From an uncultured Robiginitomaculum sp. (GTDB lineage Bacteria > Pseudomonadota > Alphaproteobacteria > Caulobacterales > Maricaulaceae), in contig CALLVD010000008.1 in assembly GCA_938010385.1 (NCBI GenBank), positions 1 through 57,084 on the forward strand: 57,084 nucleotides of DNA, given 5' to 3'. Made by a program: the position numbers and the translations under genes. Below are positions 9,269-18,078 of the stretch, in pieces (position 1 is the stretch's first letter; each line of letters opens with the position of its first letter). The notes beneath the pieces are model-generated. The model was not told the DNA's origin. It did not search any database and was given only the letters and a program-made list of their open reading frames with translations.

Positions 9269-11187
9269 TATTGGCGCGCGGCCGCGGTATAAGTCAGGCC
9301 ATAGCCGCGCGGTTTATATTGACCCGAGCCGTTTGCAGGCCAATCGAAAGGCAGCTTGCCTTTGAAGTTATAATCGCCTTCAACTAAAACGTCTGCAAGG
9401 CCGCCCCCTTCACTGCCCGGCAGCCATGCGGCCACAAATGCATCAGACGCCTGAATGGCAGCATCAACGCCGCGCGGGCGACCGGAAAGAAAGACCGCAA
9501 CCACCGGAATATTGCGCGCTTTTAAGCTTTGCATAAGCTTAAAATCTGCAGAGCTTGTCAGGTCAAAATCAGTATTTTGCAAATCCCCTTCCATTTCTGC
9601 ATAGGGTGTTTCGCCGAAGACGATGACTGCGACATCAGCCGCCGTCGCCGTGTCAGATGTGACAGTGCCGGAGCTGATCGCCTGTTCAAAACCGTCTTTT
9701 ACGGTAGTGAAGCCTTTATACTTTTCATCGGCGACGTCGCGGCCCTGCCATGTAAGGGTCCAGCCGCCGGATTGCATAGAAGGGCTGTCAGCGCCGGAGC
9801 CGGCGACGATGACATTGGCACGCTTGGAGATTGGCAAGGCGTTGTCATTCTTGAGCAGGACCAAGGATTCACGCACGGCCTGACGGGCAACGGCCCTGTG
9901 GCTTTTATGTCCGATCAGTTTGGCGCGACCCGCCAGCCTTTGCGTTGACGGCTTGCCGTCATCAAACATGCCGGCGCGCATTTTGACCCGTAATATGCGC
10001 CGCACGGCATCATCAAGGCGCGCCTGCGAAATCTCGCCGGCATTTACCTGGCGCACTGCATTGTCCAAGAACGCTTTCCAATCGTCAGGGACCATAATCA
10101 TATCAACGCCGGCATTGATGGCGGCCGCGCAGGATGATTTCGTACATCCCGGAATTTGTTCGTGGCCGTTCCAATCACCGATGACAAAACCGTCAAACCC
10201 CATTTTGCCTTTGAGCACATCGGTCAGCATGTATTTGCTGCCGTGGAGTTTATTACCGTTCCAGCTGTTAAAGCTGGCCATGACGGTTTGGACGCCGGCG
10301 CCGATGGTTTGGACATAGCCTTGTCCGTGAATATCGAAAAGCTCTTGCTCGGACAGAACCGTATTGCCTTGATCTTTACCGCCGGCTGTGCCTCCGTCGC
10401 CGATGAAATGTTTGGCAGTGGCGACGAGTTTTTGCTCGGACAGGAAGTTACCCAGCGCCGGATGACCTTGGAGACCCAACAGGATTTCTTTGGACAGTTC
10501 TGCGACGATTTTCGGATCGCTCGAATAGCTTTCATAACTACGGCCCCAGCGAATATCGCGGGCGACGGCAACTGTCGGCGCAAATGCCCAGTCTATGCCT
10601 GTCACAGCGACCTCGCGGGCGGTTGCCGTTCCGATATCGCGCATCAAGCCCGGATTATTGGCGGCGCCCAGACCGATATTGTGCGGAAATATAGTTGCGC
10701 CTTGGACATTATTGTGGCCGTGCACCGCGTCCGTTCCCCAGATAATAGGAATTGCGAGCCGGCCATCGCCTGTATCCATCGACGCGCCGTAAAACCGGTT
10801 AGCCAAAGCCAGCCATCCGGCAAGCGGGCCGTCAACTTTACCGGTCGGCCAAGAGCCGCCGCCGTTCAGGACTGACCCGATATTGTATTTAGCCGCGTCG
10901 TCTGGCGAGATGTTTTTGATTTCGGGCTGAATTAACTGGCCAACTTTCTGCGCCGTGTTCATTTGCGCCAGCAGCGCATCAATTCTCGTCTCTATTCCTG
11001 CATCAAGACCAATGGGTGACTTGACCGCCGGCCATATTTTGTCGGCTTGCGCGCTCAGCGGGGCGCTGAGCGGGACAGACGGCTTGGACGGGGTCACGGG
11101 CGCGGACTGCGCCTGGCTTGAACCCGTCGTGGCGCAAGCGGCAAAAATCAGGCAGGCGGCAGCACTTAGAAAAAGAGACTTTTTCAT
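9268..11187 (-). CDS. GH3 beta-glucosidase / exo-glucanase lipoprotein
   Basis: A 639-residue lipoprotein (lipobox FAAC, Cys18) of glycoside hydrolase family 3. The TIM-barrel domain carries KHFIGDGGT (about 259-267) and the nucleophile motif VIGDWNGHEQIP (Asp338). The alpha/beta domain follows and ends in ARGYGLTY-like sequence. There is no fibronectin-type C-terminal domain, so it resembles the shorter exo-1,3/1,4-glucan glucohydrolases. It would trim GH16 products to glucose or disaccharides. It is transcribed with GH16, downstream of the TonB receptor and of an intervening terminator-like hairpin that may lower its expression. Confidence 0.92.
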   Translation of the reverse strand: MKKSLFLSAAACLIFAACATTGSSQAQSAPVTPSKPSVPLSAPLSAQADKIWPAVKSPIGLDAGIETRIDALLAQMNTAQKVGQLIQPEIKNISPDDAAKYNIGSVLNGGGSWPTGKVDGPLAGWLALANRFYGASMDTGDGRLAIPIIWGTDAVHGHNNVQGATIFPHNIGLGAANNPGLMRDIGTATAREVAVTGIDWAFAPTVAVARDIRWGRSYESYSSDPKIVAELSKEILLGLQGHPALGNFLSEQKLVATAKHFIGDGGTAGGKDQGNTVLSEQELFDIHGQGYVQTIGAGVQTVMASFNSWNGNKLHGSKYMLTDVLKGKMGFDGFVIGDWNGHEQIPGCTKSSCAAAINAGVDMIMVPDDWKAFLDNAVRQVNAGEISQARLDDAVRRILRVKMRAGMFDDGKPSTQRLAGRAKLIGHKSHRAVARQAVRESLVLLKNDNALPISKRANVIVAGSGADSPSMQSGGWTLTWQGRDVADEKYKGFTTVKDGFEQAISSGTVTSDTATAADVAVIVFGETPYAEMEGDLQNTDFDLTSSADFKLMQSLKARNIPVVAVFLSGRPRGVDAAIQASDAFVAAWLPGSEGGGLADVLVEGDYNFKGKLPFDWPANGSGQYKPRGYGLTYTAAARQ

Positions 11188-11210
11188 AATATTATTCCGT
11201 ATAAGGTTTT

Positions 11211-11244
11211 AAAAAATCAGCGCGCAGAGCAAAGTCTGCGCGCT
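11211..11244 (-). terminator. Intrinsic terminator between TonB receptor and GH3
   Basis: The arms AGCGCGCAGA and TCTGCGCGCT form a 10-bp GC-rich stem with a 6-base loop. On the minus strand it is followed by GATTTTTT. It lies just after the TonB receptor stop and before the GH3 start, so it should end most receptor transcripts and allow partial read-through into GH3-GH16. Confidence 0.7.
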
Positions 11245-11258
11245 TTAACAGCCTATAT

Positions 11259-14096
11259 TTACAGCTTGGCCCGCAGACGAATGCCGTAAGTACGCGGACG
11301 AGAGAAGAAGCGCGTGTTATCAAACTGCGTGATAATAATGCCCTGCTCTCTTTGTTCATCGGTTACATTGGCAACCCACCCTTCGACGCGGTATTTACCT
11401 TCGTCATCAAAGGTGTAGCCGGCGCCCAGGTCGAACGTCCAATACGGTTCAACTTCGTCATCAAGACGCCGCGCAACATCATCATCTGGATTATAATCAA
11501 TGCCGTTGAAGATCGTCATGTTCTGCTCTGACCGATAGCCGAAGGAGACCTGCGCATCGAACATACCGGCATTGGTAAAGTCCCAAGCTTTGGACAGTTT
11601 CCCATTGAGCTGGATTTCGGGCGTTCTAATCAGGCGATTGCCTTCGATTGAACGGTTCACGGCATTAACGGCATCCACATCAGCCTGATAGCGGGCATCT
11701 TGGATTTCTTGCGAGTCAACAACGCGCGCCTCTTTCAGCCACAGCAACGTGGCATCAAAGTTGACATTGCCCGGAAACTCTACGCCTGTTTCAAATTGCG
11801 CGCCGTAAATTTCGGCGTCAGAGGCGTTAAAGTTGAAAGCGACAACAGTCCCGCCGCCACCGTCTACGGGCTCGGCACCGATGAAGTCTCTGACCTGCGC
11901 GGTAGACAATAAAGTTGTCAGTTGAATGTCGTTATAGTCGTAATAGAAGGCCGAAGCGTTGAACGTGATCGGGAGGGTTTCAAACTCAAATTCCTGCTTT
12001 GACCCGATTTCATATAATGTCAGACGTTCTTGGTCATAGGTCGGCGCCGGGCCCAATGGCGTAAACTCAGTCGAAGCTCCGCCGGCGAGGTTGAATGAGC
12101 CGTCAGATGGCGCAATGCCGGGAATATTGTCGTTAAATCCGCCGGATTTACTGCCGGTCGCGACAAGACCGTAAACCAAGTGATCGTCGGACACATCAAA
12201 CTCGCCGCGAATGCGCCAATCGACAAAGTCCTGTTTCAATGCGCCATTTTGAATGGCCGCGTCAAAATTATCAGTGGCAACAACCGCGAAAGACACATTA
12301 CCGACAAGGTTATCAAAATCACCGCCGCCGAAATTCGTTGCGGTCGCTTGCGTGAAACAGCTATTGCCGCTTGTTCCGTCAAAGCCGATTAAGAGCTCAG
12401 GACAAGGAGGCCGGTCGCCGAACGGTATCGGATCAACAACCTCGCCATTGGCGTAAATATCGTCGAGCCCGTCCCGCGCACCAAAGCGCGCGACGCCGTC
12501 AAAATAAAAATCAATAACTTCCTGTGCATCGACCACGCTGTCTCTATTGGTATCAGGATTAAAGATTGTGCGATCAAACCCTGCAAATTCAAACCCTTCT
12601 GTGCCGACGCCGGTGGCAAAACAGCACCCGAAGAAATCACCGCCGATAATGAAGGCCTGACCGAAGCGGGCATTAACACCGAACCGCTCTTTTTGGTCTT
12701 CCGTGTAGCGCAGGCCGCCGGAGACGCGGAATCTATCCGTGACGTCATAAGTCGCATCACCGTAGACGGACCAGCTTTCCGTATCCGTAAACTGGTTAAA
12801 TTCAATACCTGAGAAAAACGGATTGCGGTCACCTGTCGTAGCCAGCAAAGTGCGCTGATCTTCTTCAAATACGAAGGCGCCTAATGTCCATGAGAGCTTT
12901 TTATCATCATTAGAAAATGCGCGGACCTCATGGATTGTGCTTTCGCTGTCCGTCAGAAACTGAATTCGCGAGAAATTATCAATATCGCCGGCGCTGATAT
13001 TATCCAAAACGCCGTCATAAGCGACGGAGGCCGGAGTCACAAAATCATAATCAAACAGCAAATCACGTTTTGATCCGATATATTCAACGCTGAACGTATC
13101 AAAATCATATTCAGCGTGCAGTTTAATTCCGCTGTGTTCTGTATCTTCTTCCGGCGTAAACGCGCGGCCGACGACTTTACGCGGGTCTTTGATGCTTTCA
13201 GGTCGAATGCCGTTTCCGAGCGCATTGGCGTAGTTCACGCCGGTATAGCCGGAGCCTTGCTGCTTAAGCTGATCCGCCGTTAATGTCAGAGACAGGCGGT
13301 CTGTCGGCTCCCAGAGCGCGGTGACGCGAATGCCGCTGTCATCTGCGGCCTCGCCAACGCCAACACCTTCCGCTTCACAGGTCGGGACATTCAAGCCAAG
13401 CTCGTCGCTGCACGGCGTAATGCTTTGCAGATAGCTGTCGTGCTCGGACTTATAGCCCGCAACACGAATAGCCGCCGTCTGTCCGATTGGAATATTGACC
13501 ATGCCCTCAATCGAACGTTCATTGAAGTTACCAATGCCGACTTCGGCCATGGCGTCCCAATTTCCAAGCCATGGCTTCCAAGGGATAATGTTGACAGAAC
13601 CCGCAGTCGCATTGCGGCCGCGCAGCGTGCCTTGGGGACCGATATTAACTTCAACGCGCTCAATATCAAAGAAGCCAGCCCCAACGCCGGCAGGACGCGG
13701 CAGATAGACGTCATTCAAATGCGTGGCGGCTGCCGGATCGCCGAGTTCCGTGTTGTTGGAAGAGCCGACACCGCGAATATACACTTCGACATTGCCTTGA
13801 TTGTTGGCGATGGACAGGCCGGGAATTTTTCCGTCGATGTCTGTAACGTCTGTAATGCCAAGCATTTTTAACTCTTCGCCTGAGATAGCAGCCGCAGTAC
13901 CGGCGTAATCCTGCAGCGACTGTGCGCGGCGTTCGACAGTGACGATGACTTCAGATGTGCCGTCCGCATTGTCGATAATTTCGCTTGATGACTGCGCCGT
14001 TGCGCTCATAGGCAGAGCCATTGCCGCTGTAATGGCCGCAGCCGATACGCTGCGCATGGAGAAAAGTTTAGAAAATTCTGATGTGTGATATCGCAT
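11259..14096 (-). CDS. TonB-dependent outer-membrane receptor
   Basis: A 945-residue outer-membrane receptor with a signal peptide (about 1-34, ending ATAQ), a TonB-box-like stretch (SEVIVTVERRAQSLQD), a plug domain (VYIRGVGSS, IERVEVNIGPQGTLRGRNATAGSVNI) and a 22-strand barrel ending in RPRTYGIRLRAKL. It would take up oligosaccharides too large for porins, powered by TonB-ExbBD. It neighbours GH16 and GH3 and no SusD-like gene is present, as is usual in Proteobacteria. The C-terminal residue is Leu rather than Phe. The transported sugar is inferred to be a beta-glucan oligomer. Confidence 0.93.
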   Translation of the reverse strand: MRYHTSEFSKLFSMRSVSAAAITAAMALPMSATAQSSSEIIDNADGTSEVIVTVERRAQSLQDYAGTAAAISGEELKMLGITDVTDIDGKIPGLSIANNQGNVEVYIRGVGSSNNTELGDPAAATHLNDVYLPRPAGVGAGFFDIERVEVNIGPQGTLRGRNATAGSVNIIPWKPWLGNWDAMAEVGIGNFNERSIEGMVNIPIGQTAAIRVAGYKSEHDSYLQSITPCSDELGLNVPTCEAEGVGVGEAADDSGIRVTALWEPTDRLSLTLTADQLKQQGSGYTGVNYANALGNGIRPESIKDPRKVVGRAFTPEEDTEHSGIKLHAEYDFDTFSVEYIGSKRDLLFDYDFVTPASVAYDGVLDNISAGDIDNFSRIQFLTDSESTIHEVRAFSNDDKKLSWTLGAFVFEEDQRTLLATTGDRNPFFSGIEFNQFTDTESWSVYGDATYDVTDRFRVSGGLRYTEDQKERFGVNARFGQAFIIGGDFFGCCFATGVGTEGFEFAGFDRTIFNPDTNRDSVVDAQEVIDFYFDGVARFGARDGLDDIYANGEVVDPIPFGDRPPCPELLIGFDGTSGNSCFTQATATNFGGGDFDNLVGNVSFAVVATDNFDAAIQNGALKQDFVDWRIRGEFDVSDDHLVYGLVATGSKSGGFNDNIPGIAPSDGSFNLAGGASTEFTPLGPAPTYDQERLTLYEIGSKQEFEFETLPITFNASAFYYDYNDIQLTTLLSTAQVRDFIGAEPVDGGGGTVVAFNFNASDAEIYGAQFETGVEFPGNVNFDATLLWLKEARVVDSQEIQDARYQADVDAVNAVNRSIEGNRLIRTPEIQLNGKLSKAWDFTNAGMFDAQVSFGYRSEQNMTIFNGIDYNPDDDVARRLDDEVEPYWTFDLGAGYTFDDEGKYRVEGWVANVTDEQREQGIIITQFDNTRFFSRPRTYGIRLRAKL

Positions 14097-14117
14097 GATG
14101 TTCCCTTGGATTTTTTT

Positions 14118-14137
14118 TGATTACTGTTACGTAATCA
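14118..14137. promoter_or_regulatory. Inverted repeat upstream of TonB receptor
   Basis: TGATTAC-TGTTAC-GTAATCA has 7-bp perfect arms and lies 22 bases before the receptor start. It is a candidate operator, possibly for the LytTR regulator encoded just upstream, although LytTR proteins more often bind direct repeats. The assignment is tentative. Confidence 0.35.
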
Positions 14138-14201
14138 GAGAGCGTCGCTGCGCCGCAAGCGCTTTGCGGTGAGTGGGACTTTTTTTGCGATGAATGGGAT
14201 T

Positions 14202-14945
14202 TTAACGAAAGCGCTCGCGCAGCGCCGGCCCATATGATCGGCTGACTTTCAAACGGTGCCCTGACTTGGTGACGATAATGGCTTCGCCTTTTTTGCCGGG
14301 AATAATCCGCTCAATTCTGTCTTCATTGACAAGTGTTGAGCGGTGTATACGCAGAAACTTATCCCGGGGTAATTGCGCCTCTATTGCTTTTAATGTCGAG
14401 CGCACAAATCGCGTCCTGCCTTCCAGATGAAGGCACACGTAATCCCCCTCGGCCTCAACCCAATAAATATCACTTTTAACCAAAAACGCGATTTGATCCC
14501 GGTCTTTTACGATTAGCGTCCGATCTTGCGACGGCTCCAATGTTGTCAACATTTGCGACTTGGGTACACGCGGCGCGGCGGCCGCCAAAGCCTCGCGGGC
14601 GCGGCTCACGCTTTGAATGATTTCTACGTCGTCCAGCGGCTTCATGACGTAGTTAACCGCCCGAACTTTAAAGGCATCTACGGCATACTGCGCATACGCC
14701 GTCGTGAAAACAATCAAGGGCATGACGTCACTTTGAATAGCTTTAATGACGTCAAACCCTGTCATTATCGGCATTTCAACATCTAAAAACATGACATCAG
14801 GGCCATGTTCAAGAACAGCATCAACAGCGTCAAACCCGTTCTCGCATTGCGCTACAACCTCAATGTCAACAATGTCGTCGAGTATAGCCTTTAGGTAACT
14901 GCGCGCCAAGGGCTCGTCATCCACAATGATCGCTCGTAAGGTCAT
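14202..14945 (-). CDS. LytTR-family response regulator
   Basis: A 247-residue cytoplasmic regulator. The receiver domain (1-120) contains the acidic pair (VDDEP), phospho-acceptor Asp55 (MFLDVEMP) and switch Thr/Lys (FTTAYA, VMKPLDD). The C-terminal LytTR DNA-binding domain (about 140-247) shows YWVEAEGDYVCLHL and FLRIHRSTLVN. Its start overlaps the stop of the histidine kinase gene (ATGA), which marks a two-component pair. It lies directly upstream of the TonB receptor on the same strand and may control the glucan genes. Confidence 0.93.
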   Translation of the reverse strand: MTLRAIIVDDEPLARSYLKAILDDIVDIEVVAQCENGFDAVDAVLEHGPDVMFLDVEMPIMTGFDVIKAIQSDVMPLIVFTTAYAQYAVDAFKVRAVNYVMKPLDDVEIIQSVSRAREALAAAAPRVPKSQMLTTLEPSQDRTLIVKDRDQIAFLVKSDIYWVEAEGDYVCLHLEGRTRFVRSTLKAIEAQLPRDKFLRIHRSTLVNEDRIERIIPGKKGEAIIVTKSGHRLKVSRSYGPALRERFR

Positions 14946-16063
14946 ATCGCAACATCTTTTTGTAAAATTGGCACATAAGGAAGTTTGAGGGTTACCTGTA
15001 ACCCGCCCAAATCCGATACGCCGTAAGTTACCGTTCCGCGTTGCGGGTAATGCGTCTCGACGCGCGATTCTGTGTTTTGCAAGCCGACACCTTTTTTAAG
15101 GTCTGCAACGATGTCGGCGGCCTGAACATCGTTCCGTCCGCTATCTGATACACTCAGGACAAGGGCATCATCCCGGCGCTCTGCCGTCAGGCGCAGTGTT
15201 CCGCCTTTAACTTGACCTGCGACAGCGTATTGCAGGGCGTTTTCAAATAATGGTTGTAAAATTAATGCAGGAATGTTGGCGTCAAGCGTGTCCTCATCAA
15301 CATTAAAAACAGTGGTCAACCGATTGCCATATCTTACTTTTTCTATATCCAGATAGAGCTTAAGCGTGTCTAATTCTTCTTGCAGGCTTATGTCTGTTAC
15401 GCCTTCTTTTTCTAAAGAAAGGCGCAGAAAGTGACTGAGCTGTGAGATCATTTTGCGCGATTGATCCAGGCGGTTTGTCTTAACCAGAGCGGAAATAGAA
15501 TTTAACGTATTAAACAAAAAGTGCGGATTAAGCTGATACCGCAGCATTTTCATTTGCGCGTCACGGGACAAACTTTCAGCTTCGACCCGGCGCAGTTTCT
15601 CCGCTTCAACATCGGCCCGCTGCGCCGCAATTTGTGAATAAGCTTTGGCAATATAATAAAGCGCGGCCCAGAAACCGAAAATCAACAAAGCGGTAAAATA
15701 CCAACCGCCGAAGTCTTCCCAGATATTGGGCGCCGACAACATAACCTCGAACGTTGCCATGCGGAAAATATTCCAAATAAACGCGGTAGCGCCGACGAGC
15801 AGCAAATGCGCGAGTATGCGGCGCACAATCCCGCCTGTGCCGGCATATCGCAGCAGCCGCGCCAGAGGCCATGTCAGAAACGCCCCTGTTACCGCCTGCA
15901 GCGCGATATGCACTAAATGCATCCATTGCGGATCGCCATACCAAAGGGTCAGCGATAAAAACGACAGAATACAAAACAGCGCCCAAGCAATGACCTGTAC
16001 GCCCCACCACGGCAAAGCAATGGCCTTTGCATAGTCTTCGCTTTTCAAATTTTCAGCCTTCAA
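14942..16063 (-). CDS. LytS/YehU-type sensor histidine kinase
   Basis: A 373-residue inner-membrane kinase. About four TM helices occupy residues 20-140, then a short coiled coil, a His_kinase (PF06580) domain with QLNPHFLFNTLNS (His181), and an HATPase domain (LQPLFENALQYAV, KKGVGLQNTESRV). There is no large periplasmic sensor, so the signal is probably sensed within the membrane. It pairs with the overlapping LytTR regulator. It is divergent from tamA across a 224-base gap. Confidence 0.93.
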   Translation of the reverse strand: MKAENLKSEDYAKAIALPWWGVQVIAWALFCILSFLSLTLWYGDPQWMHLVHIALQAVTGAFLTWPLARLLRYAGTGGIVRRILAHLLLVGATAFIWNIFRMATFEVMLSAPNIWEDFGGWYFTALLIFGFWAALYYIAKAYSQIAAQRADVEAEKLRRVEAESLSRDAQMKMLRYQLNPHFLFNTLNSISALVKTNRLDQSRKMISQLSHFLRLSLEKEGVTDISLQEELDTLKLYLDIEKVRYGNRLTTVFNVDEDTLDANIPALILQPLFENALQYAVAGQVKGGTLRLTAERRDDALVLSVSDSGRNDVQAADIVADLKKGVGLQNTESRVETHYPQRGTVTYGVSDLGGLQVTLKLPYVPILQKDVAI

Positions 16064-16287
16064 ATCAGAAATCCAAAGTTAAATTCAGTCGGTCTTAACC
16101 CGAACCTTTACACTTTACGAACACATTGAAAAGGCCTGCCCGCAAAACGGGACCGCAGAAGGAGCCGGCGTAATACTTGGCTGACTGAAACGCTCTGTCT
16201 GTATGAGTGAAATAGTCAAAAATTCTTTGCGACAAATCGAATGATTAGGCGTTATGTATATGCATCACGATATAGCAGGCAGAAATT

Positions 16288-18078
16288 TTGTATACTTCAA
16301 GACACGCGTTTTCGGCAATTTTATGTGGATTTGCTTCTATCGCGGCAACGCCTGTTGCCTGCGCACAAGTCCCCCTTGCGACCGTAGAAGGCGAAATGCC
16401 GGGTGAGCTCAAGAACTTGATATCCGATGTCATGGGCGACGTTGAAAGCCCACCGCGCTCGCTGGCGCAAGCGCGCCGCCGGGTCGAAAAAGCAAGCGAA
16501 AAGGCGACCTCAGTTATGCGGTCCCAAGGTTATTACAGTGCTGATATTGATGCGCGCGTAATAGAAGCGCCGGCGCATGCAGACGCAAGTAAACGCGTTC
16601 CGCCGCGTCCGGTCCTGACAATTTCGCCCGGGCAGCAATTTAGAATCGGAGCTCTGGACGTTGCCTATTCCGGCAGTCCGCCCGATATTGCCGAGCAGAC
16701 TTTTCAAAAAATTACGTTGGCAAAAGGCGACCCGGCTCTGGCGGCTGAGGTCGTGGCGGGAGAACTGCAGGCTGTAAACTATCTCAACGCTAACGGATTC
16801 CCGGAGGCTAAAGCCTCCGAACGCAAAGCCGTTGTCGATCACAAAACCAAGACGATGGCTGTGACCTATAACATCAGCGCCGGGCAAAAAACCCGCTTTG
16901 GCCAAATCAGGCAGACGGGCACGGCTTATTTGGTAAAAAGCTGGCCGCAAATGATTGCGCCGTTTAAGCCCGGAGATGATTTTGACGTTCGCAAGCTGAA
17001 CACGCTTTCGTCGCGGGTTATCGGAACCGGCGTGTTTGACGGGGCGACGGCGACACTTTCTGATGAAGCCACACCCAATGCCGACGGAACAGTTACGCGT
17101 GATGTTATCCTTGATGTCGAGCAAGGCGCGATTAATACCGTCAGCGGTGAGATCGGCTTTTCAACAACAGATGGCAGCGGCGTGGATTTAATCTATGAGC
17201 GCCGCAACTTTATCGGCTACGCGCAGACGCTGACACTCTCTTCGAGCGTGAAAACAAACCAAATCAGCTTTGGCACAGATTATAATATTCCTTTTGCTTG
17301 GCGCGAAGACCGGGAGCTGGATTTAGGCGCAGAAATTGCGCAAGAAGATACGGATGCGTTTACCGGCGATCGGGTCAGTGCCAACGCATTGATGACACAG
17401 AAAATCAATAAAAAACTTAAAGCAGGCCTCGGTTTCGGACTTGAGGCGTCACAGTTTGATGAAAACGGTGCGGACGTCAGGTCCTATCTGTTTGAGGGCC
17501 TCGGCCGCGCCACTTATGATTCACGCAACAGTCTTTTTGATCCTGAAAAAGGCTATTTTGCAGAGACATCATTGGTGCCGACCTATAATTTCGGCGATCA
17601 GAGCGGTTTCTTTACAACAGCGGAACTCGGAGGCAGCACATATCGCCGGGTTTCCGACAGTTTTGTTGTTGCCGGACGGGCGAAGCTGGGAACAATTTTC
17701 GGCGGAGATTTGGCGAGCATCCCGCTGAACCGCCGGTTTTATGCCGGCGGCGGCGGGTCCGTTCGCGGCTTTGGCTATCAAACTATATCTCCCGAGAATG
17801 CTCAGGGCGAGCTGATCGGCGGGCGCTCGATTACCGAAGTCGGTGCAGAGCTGCGCTATAAAGGTAAGGGCCCCATAGGTTATGTCGCGTTTTTGGATGC
17901 GGGCTCTGTCACTCAAGAGCAGTCTCCTACCTTCAGTGACGTGCGCGCAGGTGTCGGTTTAGGCCTGCGCTATTATACAAGCTTCGCTCCGCTCAGAGCT
18001 GACATCGCTATTCCGCTCAACAAACGCGACGGTGATGAGGACGTGCAGCTCTATATCAGTATCGGGCAGTCTTTCTGA
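16288..18078 (+). CDS. tamA: TamA, outer-membrane BamA-like assembly factor
   Basis: A 596-residue Omp85-family protein with a signal peptide (about 1-26, ending ACAQ), N-terminal POTRA-type repeats (about 30-270) and a C-terminal beta-barrel with the family motif FYAGGGGSVRGFGYQ. TamA and TamB together help place autotransporters and lipids in the outer membrane. The frame opens with TTG: a TAG lies 15 bases upstream and no in-frame ATG fits, so TTG initiation is likely. Its stop overlaps the tamB start (TGATG), a conserved arrangement. Confidence 0.9.
   Translation: MYTSRHAFSAILCGFASIAATPVACAQVPLATVEGEMPGELKNLISDVMGDVESPPRSLAQARRRVEKASEKATSVMRSQGYYSADIDARVIEAPAHADASKRVPPRPVLTISPGQQFRIGALDVAYSGSPPDIAEQTFQKITLAKGDPALAAEVVAGELQAVNYLNANGFPEAKASERKAVVDHKTKTMAVTYNISAGQKTRFGQIRQTGTAYLVKSWPQMIAPFKPGDDFDVRKLNTLSSRVIGTGVFDGATATLSDEATPNADGTVTRDVILDVEQGAINTVSGEIGFSTTDGSGVDLIYERRNFIGYAQTLTLSSSVKTNQISFGTDYNIPFAWREDRELDLGAEIAQEDTDAFTGDRVSANALMTQKINKKLKAGLGFGLEASQFDENGADVRSYLFEGLGRATYDSRNSLFDPEKGYFAETSLVPTYNFGDQSGFFTTAELGGSTYRRVSDSFVVAGRAKLGTIFGGDLASIPLNRRFYAGGGGSVRGFGYQTISPENAQGELIGGRSITEVGAELRYKGKGPIGYVAFLDAGSVTQEQSPTFSDVRAGVGLGLRYYTSFAPLRADIAIPLNKRDGDEDVQLYISIGQSF

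Noticed and set aside
10156-10875. 239-aa plus-strand ORF
   Set aside because: Antisense shadow of the GH3 gene, whose catalytic motifs are clear.
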